A stretch of 64,000 nt of DNA from Moringa oleifera (taxonomy: Eukaryota > Streptophyta > Magnoliopsida > Brassicales > Moringaceae), in assembly GCA_021397835.1 (NCBI GenBank), contig JAJFZO010000394.1, positions 675,895 to 739,894 of the forward strand, read 5' to 3'. The position numbers and the translations under genes were made by a program. Positions 35,366 through 46,431 of this stretch are shown here, piece after piece. Position 1 is the first letter of the stretch; every line of letters starts with the position of its first letter. Below the pieces are notes generated by a model. It was given only the letters and a program-made list of their open reading frames with translations, was not told the DNA's origin and searched no databases.

Positions 35366-36100
35366 CTATGGCAAATCAAAGAATATCGATTTCTTTTTCC
35401 AACATAACGAGACAATATCCTTTTTATTTTGCTTTTTTTTTTTTGACTTGCCCCATGTGTTTTGTATTTTATCAACTTTTGCTAACACTTCATCACTAGT
35501 TAATGAAGGTGGGGAAATTCCAAATTCTTGTTCTCCAATGAATGCCTTCTTTTGTATTCTGTACGGATGACTTCGAGGTAAAAATCTTTTGTGCCTTACA
35601 AATGACATCTTCTTACTATGTGGCAAACGACATGCATGTGTATTTTCACCATATATAGGACATGCATAATACCCCTTCATTGTAAAATCGGATAAATTAT
35701 CATATGCAAGAACATCATTAATTATCCGTAATAACACTGCTTTCAAGTTGAATGCTTCCTTACCGTGTGCATCATAAACTTGTGCACCAATATCCCATTA
35801 CATTTTCCAATCTTCAATTAACAGTGCCAAATAGACATCGATATCATTCCCAGGTTGCTTAGGCCTCGATATCAATAGTATAAGCATCATAAACCTTCTC
35901 TTTATTGTCAGTCAAGGTGGTAAGTTATATGTCACCATGACTATAGGCCAACAACTGTAATGGCTGCTTAAGGAACTATGTGGATTGATTCCATCTGCCG
36001 AAATGGCGAGCCTCAAGTTTTGGGGTTCAGATACAAATTTTGGCCACATGAAATCTATTAACTTCCAAGACGATGCATCGAATGGATGCCTCAATTGACC
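35366..36100 (-). pseudogene. TNP2 transposase core of CACTA element
   Basis: Two frames give the TNP2 catalytic region in order. Residues 1-60 of the frame 36094-35912 read MRHPFDASSWKLIDFMWPKF then LRLAISADGINPHSSLSSHY ('SDGFDPF/ADGINPHS' motif). The frame 35746-35366 reads AVLLRIINDVLAYDNLSDFT, then GYYACPIYGENTHACRL and KRFLPRSHPYRIQKKAF. They are separated by a 165-bp stretch that contains stops. The DDE nuclease that cuts element ends resides here. With frameshifts and a missing N-terminus it cannot be active. Confidence 0.92.
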
Positions 36101-36590
36101 GTCTATTTCTTTTTGCCTTGAATACCATTTGAGTTTTTTTGATGTGCAATACGAGATATCCCATATATTAAACTTTCCACAAATAATATATATGTATATC
36201 TCTCTTCACTCACATCTCTTCTTACTCTGCCAAAACATTTGGGATCTTAAAAATGGGAGGAAGATTCACATATTTATCATGCAAGGAGGAAAAAATCTTT
36301 AAAAATGAGGGAGGATATACCCGAATAGGTGGTCGGTGAATGGATTGATCAGAGAGGACAAACTAAACACCGTCACACTCTATTGAAAGTCGATCGGATA
36401 AGAGAACTAGTTGGCCAAGAAAAAGCACATTGGCAGGAGGACAATGGTGATGAAGAAGCACACCGACAGAAGGATAATGGTGCGATGGAATGAAGAGAAA
36501 ACAATTGTTGGAGAAAATAGATTCTAAACCCAAATTCTGATACCTAGCTTTGGGTATCGGGATCCTTATATATGAAACCTTTCTTATAGG
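36100..36590 (-). other. 5' part of CACTA gene region, unresolved
   Basis: Upstream of the recognisable TNP2 core. The expected TNP2 N-terminal zinc-binding segment may be partly present near 36110-36240 but is broken by many stops. From 36300 to 36590 there is purine-rich non-coding sequence ('agaagcacaccgacagaagg', 'gaagcacattggcaggag' form an imperfect repeat). No feature can be named with confidence. Confidence 0.4.
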
Positions 36591-37480
36591 TTTATTCTTG
36601 AACTGAAAAGAAATAAAGGTTATAACATCAGTTTAAAATAAACCCAACGTGAAATTATATACATTTGACATTGGTTTTGTTGTGAACCAACATCAAAGAT
36701 GGATTTCACATCAGTTCTTAAAATCAATGTAAATTTCATCCATTCTAATGTTGATTCGTAATATAACCAACGTTAAATCCTTGTTTTTAATGTCGGTTTG
36801 ATTATGAACCGACATTAACATTAATGCAGATGTAATGTTTGGTGGCCTCCTCCACTTTTATATCTCACCAATTCTTGAACTACATATATGGGTTTTAATG
36901 GTGCTTAGGTTCATCATTCATAGTAAATTGGAAGCTAATACTTAATGAATATCATTGGCATGGTAAGTAACACAAGAACATTTTCCTATTCATTCTTTTG
37001 ATGTTATTTAAGTTTTCAGTGTTCATGAATCCCATTACTTTGACTTCTGGTGTTCTTTAATTTTCTAGTGTTCATGAATCCCATTACCAAAGTTTTGGTG
37101 GCTGCTTCATTTTACAAAGCAAAATTTTGATACCGTTGCATGCTTGTTCGCCTTTTTAAAATCATTGAATTATGTATAAAATATGATAATGATTTAGTGC
37201 CATGAATCAAAAGCTGAAGAGGGTACCTTCTTCAACTTCATGTGATCACAATGGCTTATCAAAGACTTGAAGTGGTTTACTGGTGTATAAGATATCACTG
37301 CGGTTCTCTTACGAACCGACATGAAATATAAATGATGCATGTACGTGCATGTGAATTGTATTATTGTTAACATCAGTTTACATATGAACTAGCTTGAAAG
37401 TTATGCATTTTACACATATGAAACACATGCAATTCACATGCATGTGAATTGCATCCATGTTAACATTGGTTCCTACAAAA
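36590..37480. repeat. CACTA-type subterminal repeat zone
   Basis: The motif AACATCGGTT/AACCGACATT and eroded forms recur in both orientations: 'aacatcagttta' (36629), 'gacattggttttgttgtgaa' (about 36670), 'ccaacatcaaag', 'cacatcagtt' (36709), 'atgtcggtttgattatgaac' (36790), 'gaaccgacat' (about 37313), 'gttaacatcagttta' (37367) and 'gttaacattggttcct' (37459). The middle (36850-37280) holds a ~50-bp duplication with 'agtgttcatgaatcccatta' at about 37018 and 37068. The motif differs from that at 29464-29670, so two elements may be involved. Confidence 0.65.
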
Positions 37481-37739
37481 GAAGGATTGTTAACGCGTTA
37501 GAAACTATAGAAGAAGGATCGTTGGTGACCTTAATTGAAAAATTAAATCCATTAGTGATAGCATGCTCACTTAAGGTGATATATCCTCAAGCAAATACAA
37601 GAACTCTATTAGCAAGCACTCAGCCAAATGTAGTCATCAATGTACAATGCCTTTTCCATACAAGAATACACGTTGTTCCTTAGAATTATCAGGTCTAGAT
37701 TAAAAAAAAAAAAAAGAATCTAATATAGCCACTGTGGCA

Positions 37740-38560
37740 GGGTCGAGCCATATTACTCAGAATGGGAGGTGCTATGGCCTAATGGAACCTAAAGAAGCAA
37801 GCTGCAACCTACTCAAGTGAAAAAGAGAAAGAAAAAGAAGTTGGTAAAAAACATCCTCTCACTAAAGAAGAGGCTCTAAAGTTTTTAACTTTCATCAAGC
37901 ATAGTGAATATAATGTAATTGACCAATTACAAATAACATGAGCAAAGATCTCATTGTTATCATTTTTACTAAGTTCAGAGTCTCATCGTGAGTCCTTAAT
38001 GAAGGTGCTAAAGAATGCCTATGTGCCCCATGACATATTGTTAGAAAAGATGGGTGACTTGGTAGGAAACCTGACGGCTCATAATTTGATCATGTTCAGT
38101 GATGATGAAATTCAAATGGATGGGAGAGGTTCTACCACGGTCCTACATATATCAACTGAGTGTAAAGGCTATACCATCTCCAAGGTCTTGATAGATAATG
38201 TGTCCTTATTGAATGCAATGTCCTTATTAACATTAAGGCTTCCCTTGGATATGTCATACACGAGTCAGAGCATAATAACCTTATGAGCATTTGACCGCTT
38301 AAAAAGGGAAGTGACTAAGGTTATGGAAGTGCTAGGTCTGTGCACCTACAACATTGAATTCCAAGTGATGGACATCAACACCTCTTTTAACTGCTTGCTC
38401 AAAAGACATTGGATTCATATAGTAGGGGTTATGCCTTTGACCCTATACCTGCAGGTAAAAATGATTGTAGATAATCAGTTCATTGCCATTAAATGAGAAG
38501 AAGACATCATAGCTTCAATTTTATCAAGCCATTCCTATATTAAGGCTCCAAAGAACACTA
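37740..38560 (+). pseudogene. Gag C-terminus and aspartic protease (Tat-type)
   Basis: Reading in pieces: HPLTKEEALKFLTFIKHSEY (gag end), LLSSESHRESLMKVLKNAYV, MFSDDEIQMDGRGSTTVLHI, then the protease core VLIDNVSLLNAMSLLTLRL and LGLCTYNIEFQVMDINTSF, ending with LKRHWIHIVGVMP. The Tat protease active site is usually IDNGSSLN. Here it is IDNVSLLN, so the glycine after the catalytic Asp-Asn is lost. Frames 37954-38286 and 38311-38496 are joined in phase through a stop at 38284. Confidence 0.88.
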
Positions 38561-39490
38561 AAAATTGTTCATTTAAAGCAATAAAATTTTTGAATACTAC
38601 TAAACATGCATAGGCATGAGAGCCTCGTATCTCTAAAAATATGAAATTCCAATTGGGGCACACCTTGGGTAAAGAGTACAAAGTCGAAAAAGGGTTGGGG
38701 AAGAATTTTCGAGGGATAGCATTGGCCTTGGATATCCTTAAAAACAAGGATTGGACTAGCTTAGGCTATAAAAGGACCAACATCAAAAAAAGCCAAATGA
38801 TGGAAGAAAAAAAGAAAAAGAGGAAGATGTTATTTGAAAGGAAAACTTATGGATCAAAGCCTATCGACTATAATATTCCATTGCATCAAGCATTCAGATC
38901 AGTTGATTTTATTATCCTTAAGGAGCCAATTCATGTTATCATCAAACTAGAAGTTAGCTTACAGAACTTACTTTTTAATCAACATGATAGGAGATTCATG
39001 CATGGAGGAAAGGGATTATGGAATCCTTCAATGTCTCTCAGGATTTTCTTTGAATAATTGGACAAGAACTAAACTACCAGTAGTTTTCATTGTTTAAAAA
39101 AATGTGATTTTCTAATTTTAAATTTGATCATTATTAATGAATGCACTCTTTTACTTTCACCTAATATTTGTTTTATTCTTCACCTTTTCATTCTCATTCA
39201 TTTTCATGACTTCCCATTTTCATCTTCAAGGTCATATGCAATGAATATCCCATTGCTATGAATGTTAATTTTAAATCGAATCTCAAAGAATTTCTATGTC
39301 AAGATGATTTTGAATTAGAAGAAAATAGTGAAGAACATATATTACCCCCAAATTTATCAAGAATGGTTGAATAAGAGGGAAAACTATGCCACATGAAGAG
39401 TTAACAGAGACCATTAATTTAAGAAATGAAAAAAAAAAAAAAAGAAAGTAAAAATTAGGGTTACTCTATCTTCCGACATAAGAGAAAAGT
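38561..39490 (+). pseudogene. Protease-RT linker of Tat element
   Basis: The 138-codon frame 38641-39057 (MKFQLGHTLGKEYKVEKGLG...) resembles the variable linker that in Tat elements follows protease and carries 'GLGKNLQGI...' type sequence. No enzymatic domain. The segment 39058-39470 is non-coding or decayed, with an A-rich run near 39428. Confidence 0.6.
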
Positions 39491-40330
39491 TGATAAAATT
39501 ACTAAGGGAATATTCAAATCTATTTGCATGGTCATATAAAGATATGTCAGGGCTAGATAGTGCTATCATTGAGCATAAATTACCATTAAAATTAAGATGT
39601 TCACCAGTTCAACAAAAGCTAAGAAGAATGAAGCCAGAAGCGTTGTTAAAGATTAAAGAAGAGGTCCAAAAATAATTGGATGTAGGGTTTATTATGGTGG
39701 CACCTTACCCAGAATGGGTAGTTAATATAGTCCCAGTACCAAAGAAAGATGGCAACGTGCGGATATGTGTAGATTATAGAGACCTTAATCGAGCAAGTCC
39801 CAAGGATAATTTTTCATTGTCACATATCGACACTTTTGTGGATAATACAGCCAAATATTCTTTATTTCCTTTCATGGATGGATACTCAGGATATAATCAA
39901 ATAAAAATGGGACTAAAGGATATGGAAAAAACCACATTGGTCACCCTTTTGGGGAACATTTTGCTATTGTGTAATGTCATTTGGGTTGAAAAATATTGGC
40001 GCAACTTACCAATGCACTATGGTAACCTTATTTCGTGATATGATGCATAAAACAGTTGAAGTCTGTATTAATGACATGATAGCTAAATCCAAGAAAGATG
40101 AAGTTCATGTGGAGGATTTAAGAAAAATTTTTGAAAAACTTCGAAAAAATGAGTTACGGTTGAATCCAAATAAGTGCTTCTCAGCATGAAATTAGAAAAA
40201 CTATTGGACTTTATCATAAGTGAGAAAAGTATTGAAGTTGATCCCTACAAAGTTGAGACGATTCAGAATTTGCCACCACCTAAAACAGTGAAGGAAGTAT
40301 AGGGCTTTTTGGGAAGGTTGAATTATATTT
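39490..40330 (+). pseudogene. Reverse transcriptase (Tat-type)
   Basis: Frame 39490-39675 has LLREYSNLFAWSYKDMSGLD and the HKLPLK...QQKLRRMKPEAL box. It is separated by a single in-frame stop (39673-39675) from 39676-40038, which has VGFIMVAPYPEWVVNIVPVP, VCVDYRDLNRASPKDNF-like sequence and FMDGYSGYNQIKM. After a frameshift near 39970, 39974-40189 gives MSFGLKNIGATYQCTMVTLF and the active-site segment EVCINDMIAKS in place of the usual EVYVDDMIAKS, so the first aspartate of the DD pair is lost. RT-connection follows (IQNLPPPKTVKEV, stop, GFLGRLNY). Confidence 0.95.
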
Positions 40331-41320
40331 TAAGATTTATAGCCTAATTGACAAATACATGTGATCTAGTCTTCAAGTTTTTGAGAAAGAATTCTCCTCA
40401 TGAATGGGACAAAGAATGCCACCAATTCTAGAGAAGCCATTAATTTTGTCTTTAATAGTGTGTGAAAGGTCATTGGTTTGTGTATTAGTGCAAAAAGATG
40501 AGTCTAACAAGAAAGAGCATGCTATTTTATTACTTCAGTAAAAAGTTCACTAATTATATGAGTCAAAATATTCATCAATTGAGAAGATTTGTTACGCATT
40601 GGCTTGGGCCACACATAGACTTCGCCAATATTTGTTGAGTCACACGATGTGAGTGATTGCTAAGTTAGATCCCATCAAGTACTTATTTGAAAAACCTTCA
40701 ATATTTTGCAAGTTGGCTAGATGGCAAGTACTATTGTAAGAGTACGATCTCGTATACATTTCCCAGAAGGTGATCAAAGGAAGTGGCATAGTAGACTTTT
40801 TGGCTGATCATGCTAATGAAAACTACCAATCGACAAGGTTTGATTTTCCAAATGAGGACTTAATGGCAACTATGCCCATAGACAAAACACAATGGTCAGG
40901 TGTATGGAAAATGTTTTTCGATAGGGCATCGAATATTCTGGGATAATGAATATTCTAAGGCATGGGATTAGTGCAATCCTAAAGTCACCAGCTGAGCAAT
41001 ACTATCTATTCATAGCTCAATTAGATTTCAATTCCACTAACAATGTTTCCGAGTATGAAGCTTGCATCATGGGATTAAAATCTACAATAGAGAAAAAGGT
41101 GGCAACATTGGATGTATTTGGGATGCTTTGGTTATATATCAACTAAAGGGAGAATGGATGACAAGAGACATCTCGAGTTGGCTCATTGCCACAAGTTGGC
41201 TAAGGAATTACTCAACAGCTTCAAAAAAGTTAGTTTCAATTATCTCCCTTGAGACAAAAATCAAATGGCAAATGCATTGGTAACATTAGCTTCAACGTTT
41301 TAAGTGATAGAGACTTCTCG
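40330..41320 (+). pseudogene. RNase H region (Tat-type)
   Basis: Phrases across frames include KKEHAILLLQ, YALAWATHRLRQYLLSHTM, IAKLDPIKYLFEKPSI and ARWQVLL, stop, EYDLVYISQKVIKGSGIVDF (40420-40810). A second RNase H-like segment follows at 40946-41146 (FNSTNNVSEYEACIMGLKST), the 'NNxAEYEAxxxGL' motif of the archaeal-type RNase H that many Tat elements carry in addition to the first. The frame is interrupted repeatedly. Confidence 0.85.
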
Positions 41321-41439
41321 AGTCTTGCTAATAAAAATTAGTATTTTAGACTCTCCAGCACATTGCTTAGTGATTGAGGAAGAAAAAAAATGACAATCCA
41401 TGGTATTATGACATTTGTCTTTATGTAAAGAATCGAAAA

Positions 41440-42640
41440 TACCCACAAGGGGCATTAGAGAATGACAAGAGAACCTTGAAAAGGTTAGCCTTGAATTTCA
41501 TACTAGATAGAGAAGTGCTTTACAAAAAAAGCTTTGATTAAACTTTATTAAGGTATGTTGATGCAAGTGACGCTTAGGTAATTTTAAGAAAAGTCCATGA
41601 AGATACTTGTGGAACACATGCTAGCAGACCTGTAATGGTTAGACAAATTATGAGAGCCGATTATATTGGCTCATAATAGAAAAGGATTGCATCTAGTATG
41701 TGAGGAAGTGCCACAGATGCCAAATTTATGTTGAGAAGATACACGTTCTGCCATCCCCTCTATATGTAATGAATGCACCTTGGCCATTTTCAACGTGGAA
41801 TTTTATTGTCATCAGGCCCACTACACTAAAAACTTCTAATGGACACAGATTTATCCTAGGGTTCATTGATTACTTCATGAAATGGGTGGAAGCTGGTTCT
41901 TTTGCTAATGTTACTAAGGTTATGGTCAATCGTTTTATCAAAAAGAAATCATTTATTGATACGGCTTGTGAGAGTGAATCATCTCAAATAATGCTCAAAA
42001 TCTAAACAGTGAGGTTATGAAAGAGATTTATGAATAATTTAAGATTCGACACCACAATTCAGCAGCCTATTGCCCTAAAATGAGCGGGGCAGTAGAAATG
42101 GCAAATAAAAACATCAAGAAGATGGTGCAAAAAATGATAGTAGTCTATAAACATTGGCACAAAATGCTACCCTTCGCATTACATGCTTATAGGACTATAG
42201 TAAGAGCCTTTACTAGGGAAAATCTTTATTCATTGGTATCTAGGATGAAAGCTATATTGCTTGTAGAAGTTGAAATTTCTTCATTAAGAGTGCTTATGGA
42301 ATTTGAGCTAGAAGAAGTGGAGTGGATCAAAGCTCGATATGAACATTTAAACTTGATTGACGAGAACCGCCTTAAAACTATTTGCCATGGGCAGTTATAC
42401 CAAAGCATAATGGAAAAAGCATACAATAAGAGAGTATGCCCAAGAGTATTCAGAGAAGGTGATTTAGTGTTAAAGAAGATTCTCGAGAATGTTTTAGATC
42501 TCTGAGGTAAGTGGGCACCAAATTGGGAAGGCTAATATGTTGTGAAGAGAGCATTCTCTAGAAGAGCCTTGATCCTAGGTGAAATGGACGGTGATGATCT
42601 CCTTAAATCGATTAACTCAGATATTGTAAAGAAGTATTAC
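41440..42640 (+). pseudogene. Integrase (Tat-type)
   Basis: The zinc-binding part is near 41560-41730 (HEDTCGTHASR-like, then RKCHRCQIYVEKIH). The catalytic core is in frame 41700-42005 (PWPFSTWNFIVIRPTTLKTS, then HRFILGFIDYFMKWVEAGSF). Usually this reads W-G-M-D-V-I-G-P; here the first catalytic aspartate is isoleucine. After a gap the frame 42080-42505 carries MSGAVEMANKNIKKMVQKMI, WHKMLPFALHAYRTIVRAFT and, at its end, VFREGDLVLKKIL (C-terminal module). Then 'KWAPNWEG-YVVKRAFSRRALIL' follows after a stop, to about 42620. Confidence 0.92.
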
Positions 42641-42649
42641 GTCTAAAAA

Positions 42650-43660
42650 AGGGGTGGTTTGTCTTTAAAGGAAGAACAAACATTGCTGCAATCATTCCCT
42701 AGTGAAAAAGAAAAAAAAGAAAAAAAAATCAGTGATTGTACATTTGTGAAAAAATATGGGTTGAAATTAGTGTTCAAATTTTTTTTAGATGATAAAGATT
42801 GTGAAAAAAAAAAAGATCTCTTCAAATGAGATTTGGATAGATAAATAGCATGAAATGTTCATTGTTCTTTCTGTTAAGCCCTATTGTCGATCATAGTGAC
42901 TTTTGATCTAATTTATCATAAAAGTCATTTTAAATATTTCTTATTTTGTTACTTGATTACATCCTTAACCAGATATCTTTTCCTTACAAAAAATTCCTAA
43001 AAAAATACTTATTGTCCAAATTATTATTGCCAATATGATTCGATAAATGAGTGTTAGTTTTAAAACTAAACAATGATCAAATTTAAATGAAGTTATGACA
43101 TTTTCAAAGCAATGAGTTGCATGTTTCAAGTTGACCAAGATAAATCTAGAGATGGATAAGAATCTTATTGATCCCTGATGGAGTTAAAAATACAAGCAAA
43201 CATGTGATTTGCAGGGAACATTCAGATTGACAAACATCGAAGGGATGATAAACCTAAATTCATTATGAGGATCAAATTCATCGATGTGATCAAACTCAAG
43301 AAAGAAAAAGTTTACATTTTGGTGAAAATTTTATGATAAAATGACTAAAAGATGATTGCTCTTATTTCAAAGCAAAAAAAAAAAAAGAAGAAGAAAAAGG
43401 GGGGGAGAAAAAAAATGAAAGAGGAAAACAAAAAGAAAGATGATCTAAAAAGGGAGAGAAAAGCAATTATTACATTTGTATAAACATGCATACATGATGC
43501 ATTTCACATATTTTATCCTTAAAAAGAGTGGGATAAGCCTGTTAATGAAGGCATGCACAATCTCTTAGATAGGCAATTTAGTTTTCTCATTTAAAAAAAA
43601 AAAACAAAACACCCATTTCCCATAATTATCGCAATTGTTAATGATTTTTTTATTGATTTT
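42650..43660 (+). other. 3' untranslated region of Tat element
   Basis: Non-coding, A- and AG-rich. Runs include an A/G tract at 42705-42735 and a long purine tract at 43370-43450 with 'aaaaagggggggagaaaaaa' (43396-43415), which is a possible polypurine tract used to prime plus-strand DNA. No gene seen; the opposite-strand frame 42643-42825 is low-complexity. Confidence 0.5.
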
Positions 43661-43672
43661 TAGTGAATATTT

Positions 43673-43990
43673 TTTAGTAGACAAAATTCTTTAGATTTTT
43701 TAAAATAACTGATAGTGGACAAAGTCTTTTCAAGTTTTTAGAATAGTTGTCAATGGACGAAACTTATGATCAGAATAGCTGTCAATGGATAGAAACTCTT
43801 TAAATTTTCTAATGCAATCGTTAGTGGACGAAACCTTTAGATTATATAATAACTATCCTTAAAGCGATTTTAGATTTTTCAAAGTTAATGCCATTCTTAG
43901 AATTGAACTTTCCATTTTTAAAGTTGATGTCATCCTTAGAATGGAGCTTTCCATTTTCAAAGTTGATTTCACTATTAGAACAAAACCTTT
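43673..43990 (+). repeat. Two short tandem-repeat arrays in the 3' region (about 38 bp and about 42 bp)
   Basis: First array: 'tagtagacaaa', 'tagtggacaaag', 'caatggacgaaac', 'caatggatagaaac' and 'tagtggacgaaacc' start near 43675, 43713, 43752, 43785 and 43824, about 38 bp apart. Second array: 'ttcaaagttaatgccattc', 'aaagttgatgtcatcc' and 'aaagttgatttcactatt' near 43878, 43919 and 43960, about 42 bp apart. Short tandem repeats in the 3' region are known for Tat-type elements. Confidence 0.85.
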
Positions 43991-44009
43991 TAGATTTATT
44001 TATGTATTT

Positions 44010-45300
44010 ATTAGTATTATTATTTAGTTGAGGTCATCATGAAAACAGATTAGATTTCTCGAAGCATCGTTAACTATTGTTGAGTGAAACATATAAAAAC
44101 TATTTGGTCTCCCCCAAGATCAATTTATTTATGACACTACATTCTTGCTGCATATGACAAAAAATGAGAGATGAGAATTGAAGAAAAACAAGTGAAGAGA
44201 GCAAAGAGGCTAAAAATCTCAACACTAGAGGGCGAAATTAGGTGTCTTAAGTCTTTGTCCAATTTTTTACTCTCAAAAAATGAACAAAGAGGGGCAGCTA
44301 TATACACCAATTTTACAGCAATACTGCAATGCTGCCATTGCTACAATGCTACCAATTTTGTAGTGCTGCTAATTTCTGCAATCCTACCTATTGTTGCATT
44401 AAATGAAGGCTTGTCCAAGAGCTTGAGGGGGATTTTTGAAGAGGGAGTGTGGAAGAGAGAATTTTAAGAAATTTTGAGAGTTTGGAGAATATTTTGAGAA
44501 AGTTATAAAATGGGAGACAGTAGTGTAAAAAGAGTTGGAGAGATTTTTTTTGGTAATGAGAAATTTGGAGGAGAAATTTTTAAATATTGCTTCCTCTTGA
44601 AGAATAAGATAACATTTTTTGTGATTTTATCAATAATTTTTCCCTTTATTTTTATTTTTTATGAATATTTTCTTTCATTTATTTACTTAATTGTTATTAT
44701 GTATATATTTATTCCTTTTGCACACATGCATTCTTTTACTTATCTTCATGTTATTTTCACTTGCATTTTTATTTACCCCATATATTGATGTATTTATATT
44801 CTTCTATTTACAGATACATAAAATTTTTCATATATGAAAAGTGAAGTAAAAAATGGACAATGTGCAAAAGTAATAAGCAAAAAAATATAATAAGAAATGG
44901 ATGGGAAGTGATATATAAATTAAAAAAAAAAATGAAGAAATAGTAGTTAAAGGGATAGTATATGCTTTCATGTTGAATACATAAAATTTGCTTGAAAGAA
45001 GAAAAGAAAAAAAAAAAGAAAGAGAGAAAGATAGGTAACTTTAAGATATTAAGGTTGTTTTAAAATAACAAATTTAGATTGTTCATAATATAAAATTATT
45101 AGGTTAATTAAGTCTTATTTTTATTTTTAATTTAATTTTAATTATGTTTTCAAAAATGATGAAATTACTTTGATGTTATTTTAATTTTTTAAATAGATTA
45201 AAATTAAAATATTTTAAATTTTTAAAAGCATAAAATCATTCATGAGAGTTTTTTATAAAAAATTTATTTTAAAAATAATAATATATGTTAAAGCTTTTGA
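44010..45300 (+). other. AT-rich LTR-like region
   Basis: No recognisable gene. The 98-codon frame 44171-44467 and the hydrophobic 92-codon frame 44510-44788 lack similarity I can name. The second is just TTT/ATT-rich sequence read as Phe/Ile. The region lies between the element's 3' tandem repeats and the LTR-like end at 46425, so it probably belongs to the LTR. Confidence 0.4.
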
Positions 45301-45795
45301 GAAATATGAAAAAAATCTCAAGAGAGAGATTTTCATATTTCTTATGCAAGAATTATTTTTCTTAAAAGTAAAAATAAGTAAAAATATATATTCCTAGTTT
45401 TTGAGGAATATTAAAAATCTCAAGAGAGAGATTTTTATATTTTACTATGCAAACTACTGAATATTTTGAAAATATGAAAAAAAATCTCAAGAGAGATGTT
45501 TTCATATTTTTTAATAATAAAAAAATTATTTTAAAATATAAGTGTTTCACATTTTGAGGAATATAAAAAATTTCAAGAGAGTAATTTTTATATTTCTTAA
45601 TATAAAATTAATGTGTACAATATTTATTTGATATTTTTTAAAAAAATATAAAAAAATCTCAAGAGAGATTTTCATACTCTCTAACATAAAATTTATTTAA
45701 TATTTTTTTGAGAAATGTGAAAAAATTTTAAGAGAGGATTTTTATATTTAAAAATATATTTATAAAAATTTTAAGAGAAAAATCTTTGTATATTT
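45301..45795. repeat. Array of seven hairpin-forming repeats
   Basis: Seven imperfect copies of a ~40-bp palindrome: arm 'aatatgaaaaaaatctc', loop 'aaga', arm 'gagagattttcatatt'. Starts are near 45301, 45403, 45469, 45556, 45640, 45711 and 45757. Paired changes keep the arms complementary in several copies. AT-rich spacers of 5-60 bp separate the copies. Confidence 0.85.
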
Positions 45796-45799
45796 TGTG

Positions 45800-46425
45800 T
45801 ATATGGCCCTCAATTTATTTTTATTTTTAATTAATAAAATTATAAAAGTTGAATTTAAATCCTATATTTAAATATCAAACATTAATTATTTGCTTGCATT
45901 GGGATCATCAGATTTTAAAATTATTTATATGTTCTACATAATATAGCTACACATGTGCATCAAAATGTCATTGAATTCATATGAATCATAACAAAAAATA
46001 TTTTAAGGATTAAGGGGTTCAACGAAAGTGAGACCTCCATATTCTCCATCATAAAAAAATGTTTTAAAATTAGAGGTGAAACAAGAGCGAAACCTTTACA
46101 TCTTTTCTCAAAAAATAATTTCAAGAATTAAAGATAAAACAAGAGTTAAATCTTTATATTCCCCAAAACATTAAAAGTTCACTTGTTTTCATATCATGTA
46201 CATTTCTTTTCAGACATATTTTTTAGAATTAATTTTAAAAATCAAATGAATTTCAAAACTGAAAAATAATCAAGATCAATTGGCACCCATTTTTGGGCGT
46301 CGTAGGGATAATGATCCTTCCTCACGCATAATCGAGTTTCGAACCCATATTTTTAATTTCGAAAGACCAATGTTGCCTTATGTTTTTTTTTGAAAATAAA
46401 TGAATTTCGGTGTCCAATCACACTA
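45800..46425 (+). other. LTR 3' part (putative)
   Basis: Contains 'gaaacaagagcgaaacct' and 'aaaacaagagttaaatctt' imperfect direct repeats at about 46017-46160. It ends with 'cacccatttttgggcgtcgt' and 'gtttcgaacccat', then 'ggtgtccaatcaca' at about 46409-46422, a plausible LTR end in CA. No gene. Confidence 0.5.
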
Positions 46426-46431
46426 TAAAAA

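Larger units (their letters stand above)
29464..36850 (-). mobile_element. CACTA (En/Spm) DNA transposon remnant inside 25S pseudogene
   Basis: On the minus strand, right to left: subterminal repeats (36590-36850), TNP2 transposase (36100-35366), DUF4218 (35330-34563), DUF4216 (33940-33640), then a second-gene remnant of the plant Ptta/En/Spm type (32600-31918), AT-rich sequence, and subterminal repeats at the other end (29464-29670). Transposase genes have stops and at least one frameshift. Perfect CACTA termini are not visible at either end. The left edge replaces 25S sequence directly, so the insertion target was an rDNA copy. The right boundary is uncertain, because similar subterminal motifs recur to about 37480. 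Confidence 0.85.
37480..46430 (+). mobile_element. Ty3/gypsy Tat-lineage LTR retrotransposon remnant
   Basis: Plus-strand order: gag C-terminus, protease, linker, reverse transcriptase, RNase H, integrase, then a long AT-rich 3' region with short tandem repeats and an LTR-like end near 46425. RT and integrase sequences (for example VPKKDGNVRICVDYRDLNRA, MVQKMIVVYKHWHKMLPFAL) are of the plant Tat type. No 5' LTR was found. The internal region starts abruptly next to CACTA-like repeats. Many stops and frameshifts plus lost catalytic residues show it is long inactive. Confidence 0.88.

Noticed and set aside
44510..44788. 92-codon hydrophobic frame resembling a membrane protein
   Set aside because: T-rich DNA read as Phe/Ile/Tyr; no start context, no homology and no neighbouring coding evidence.
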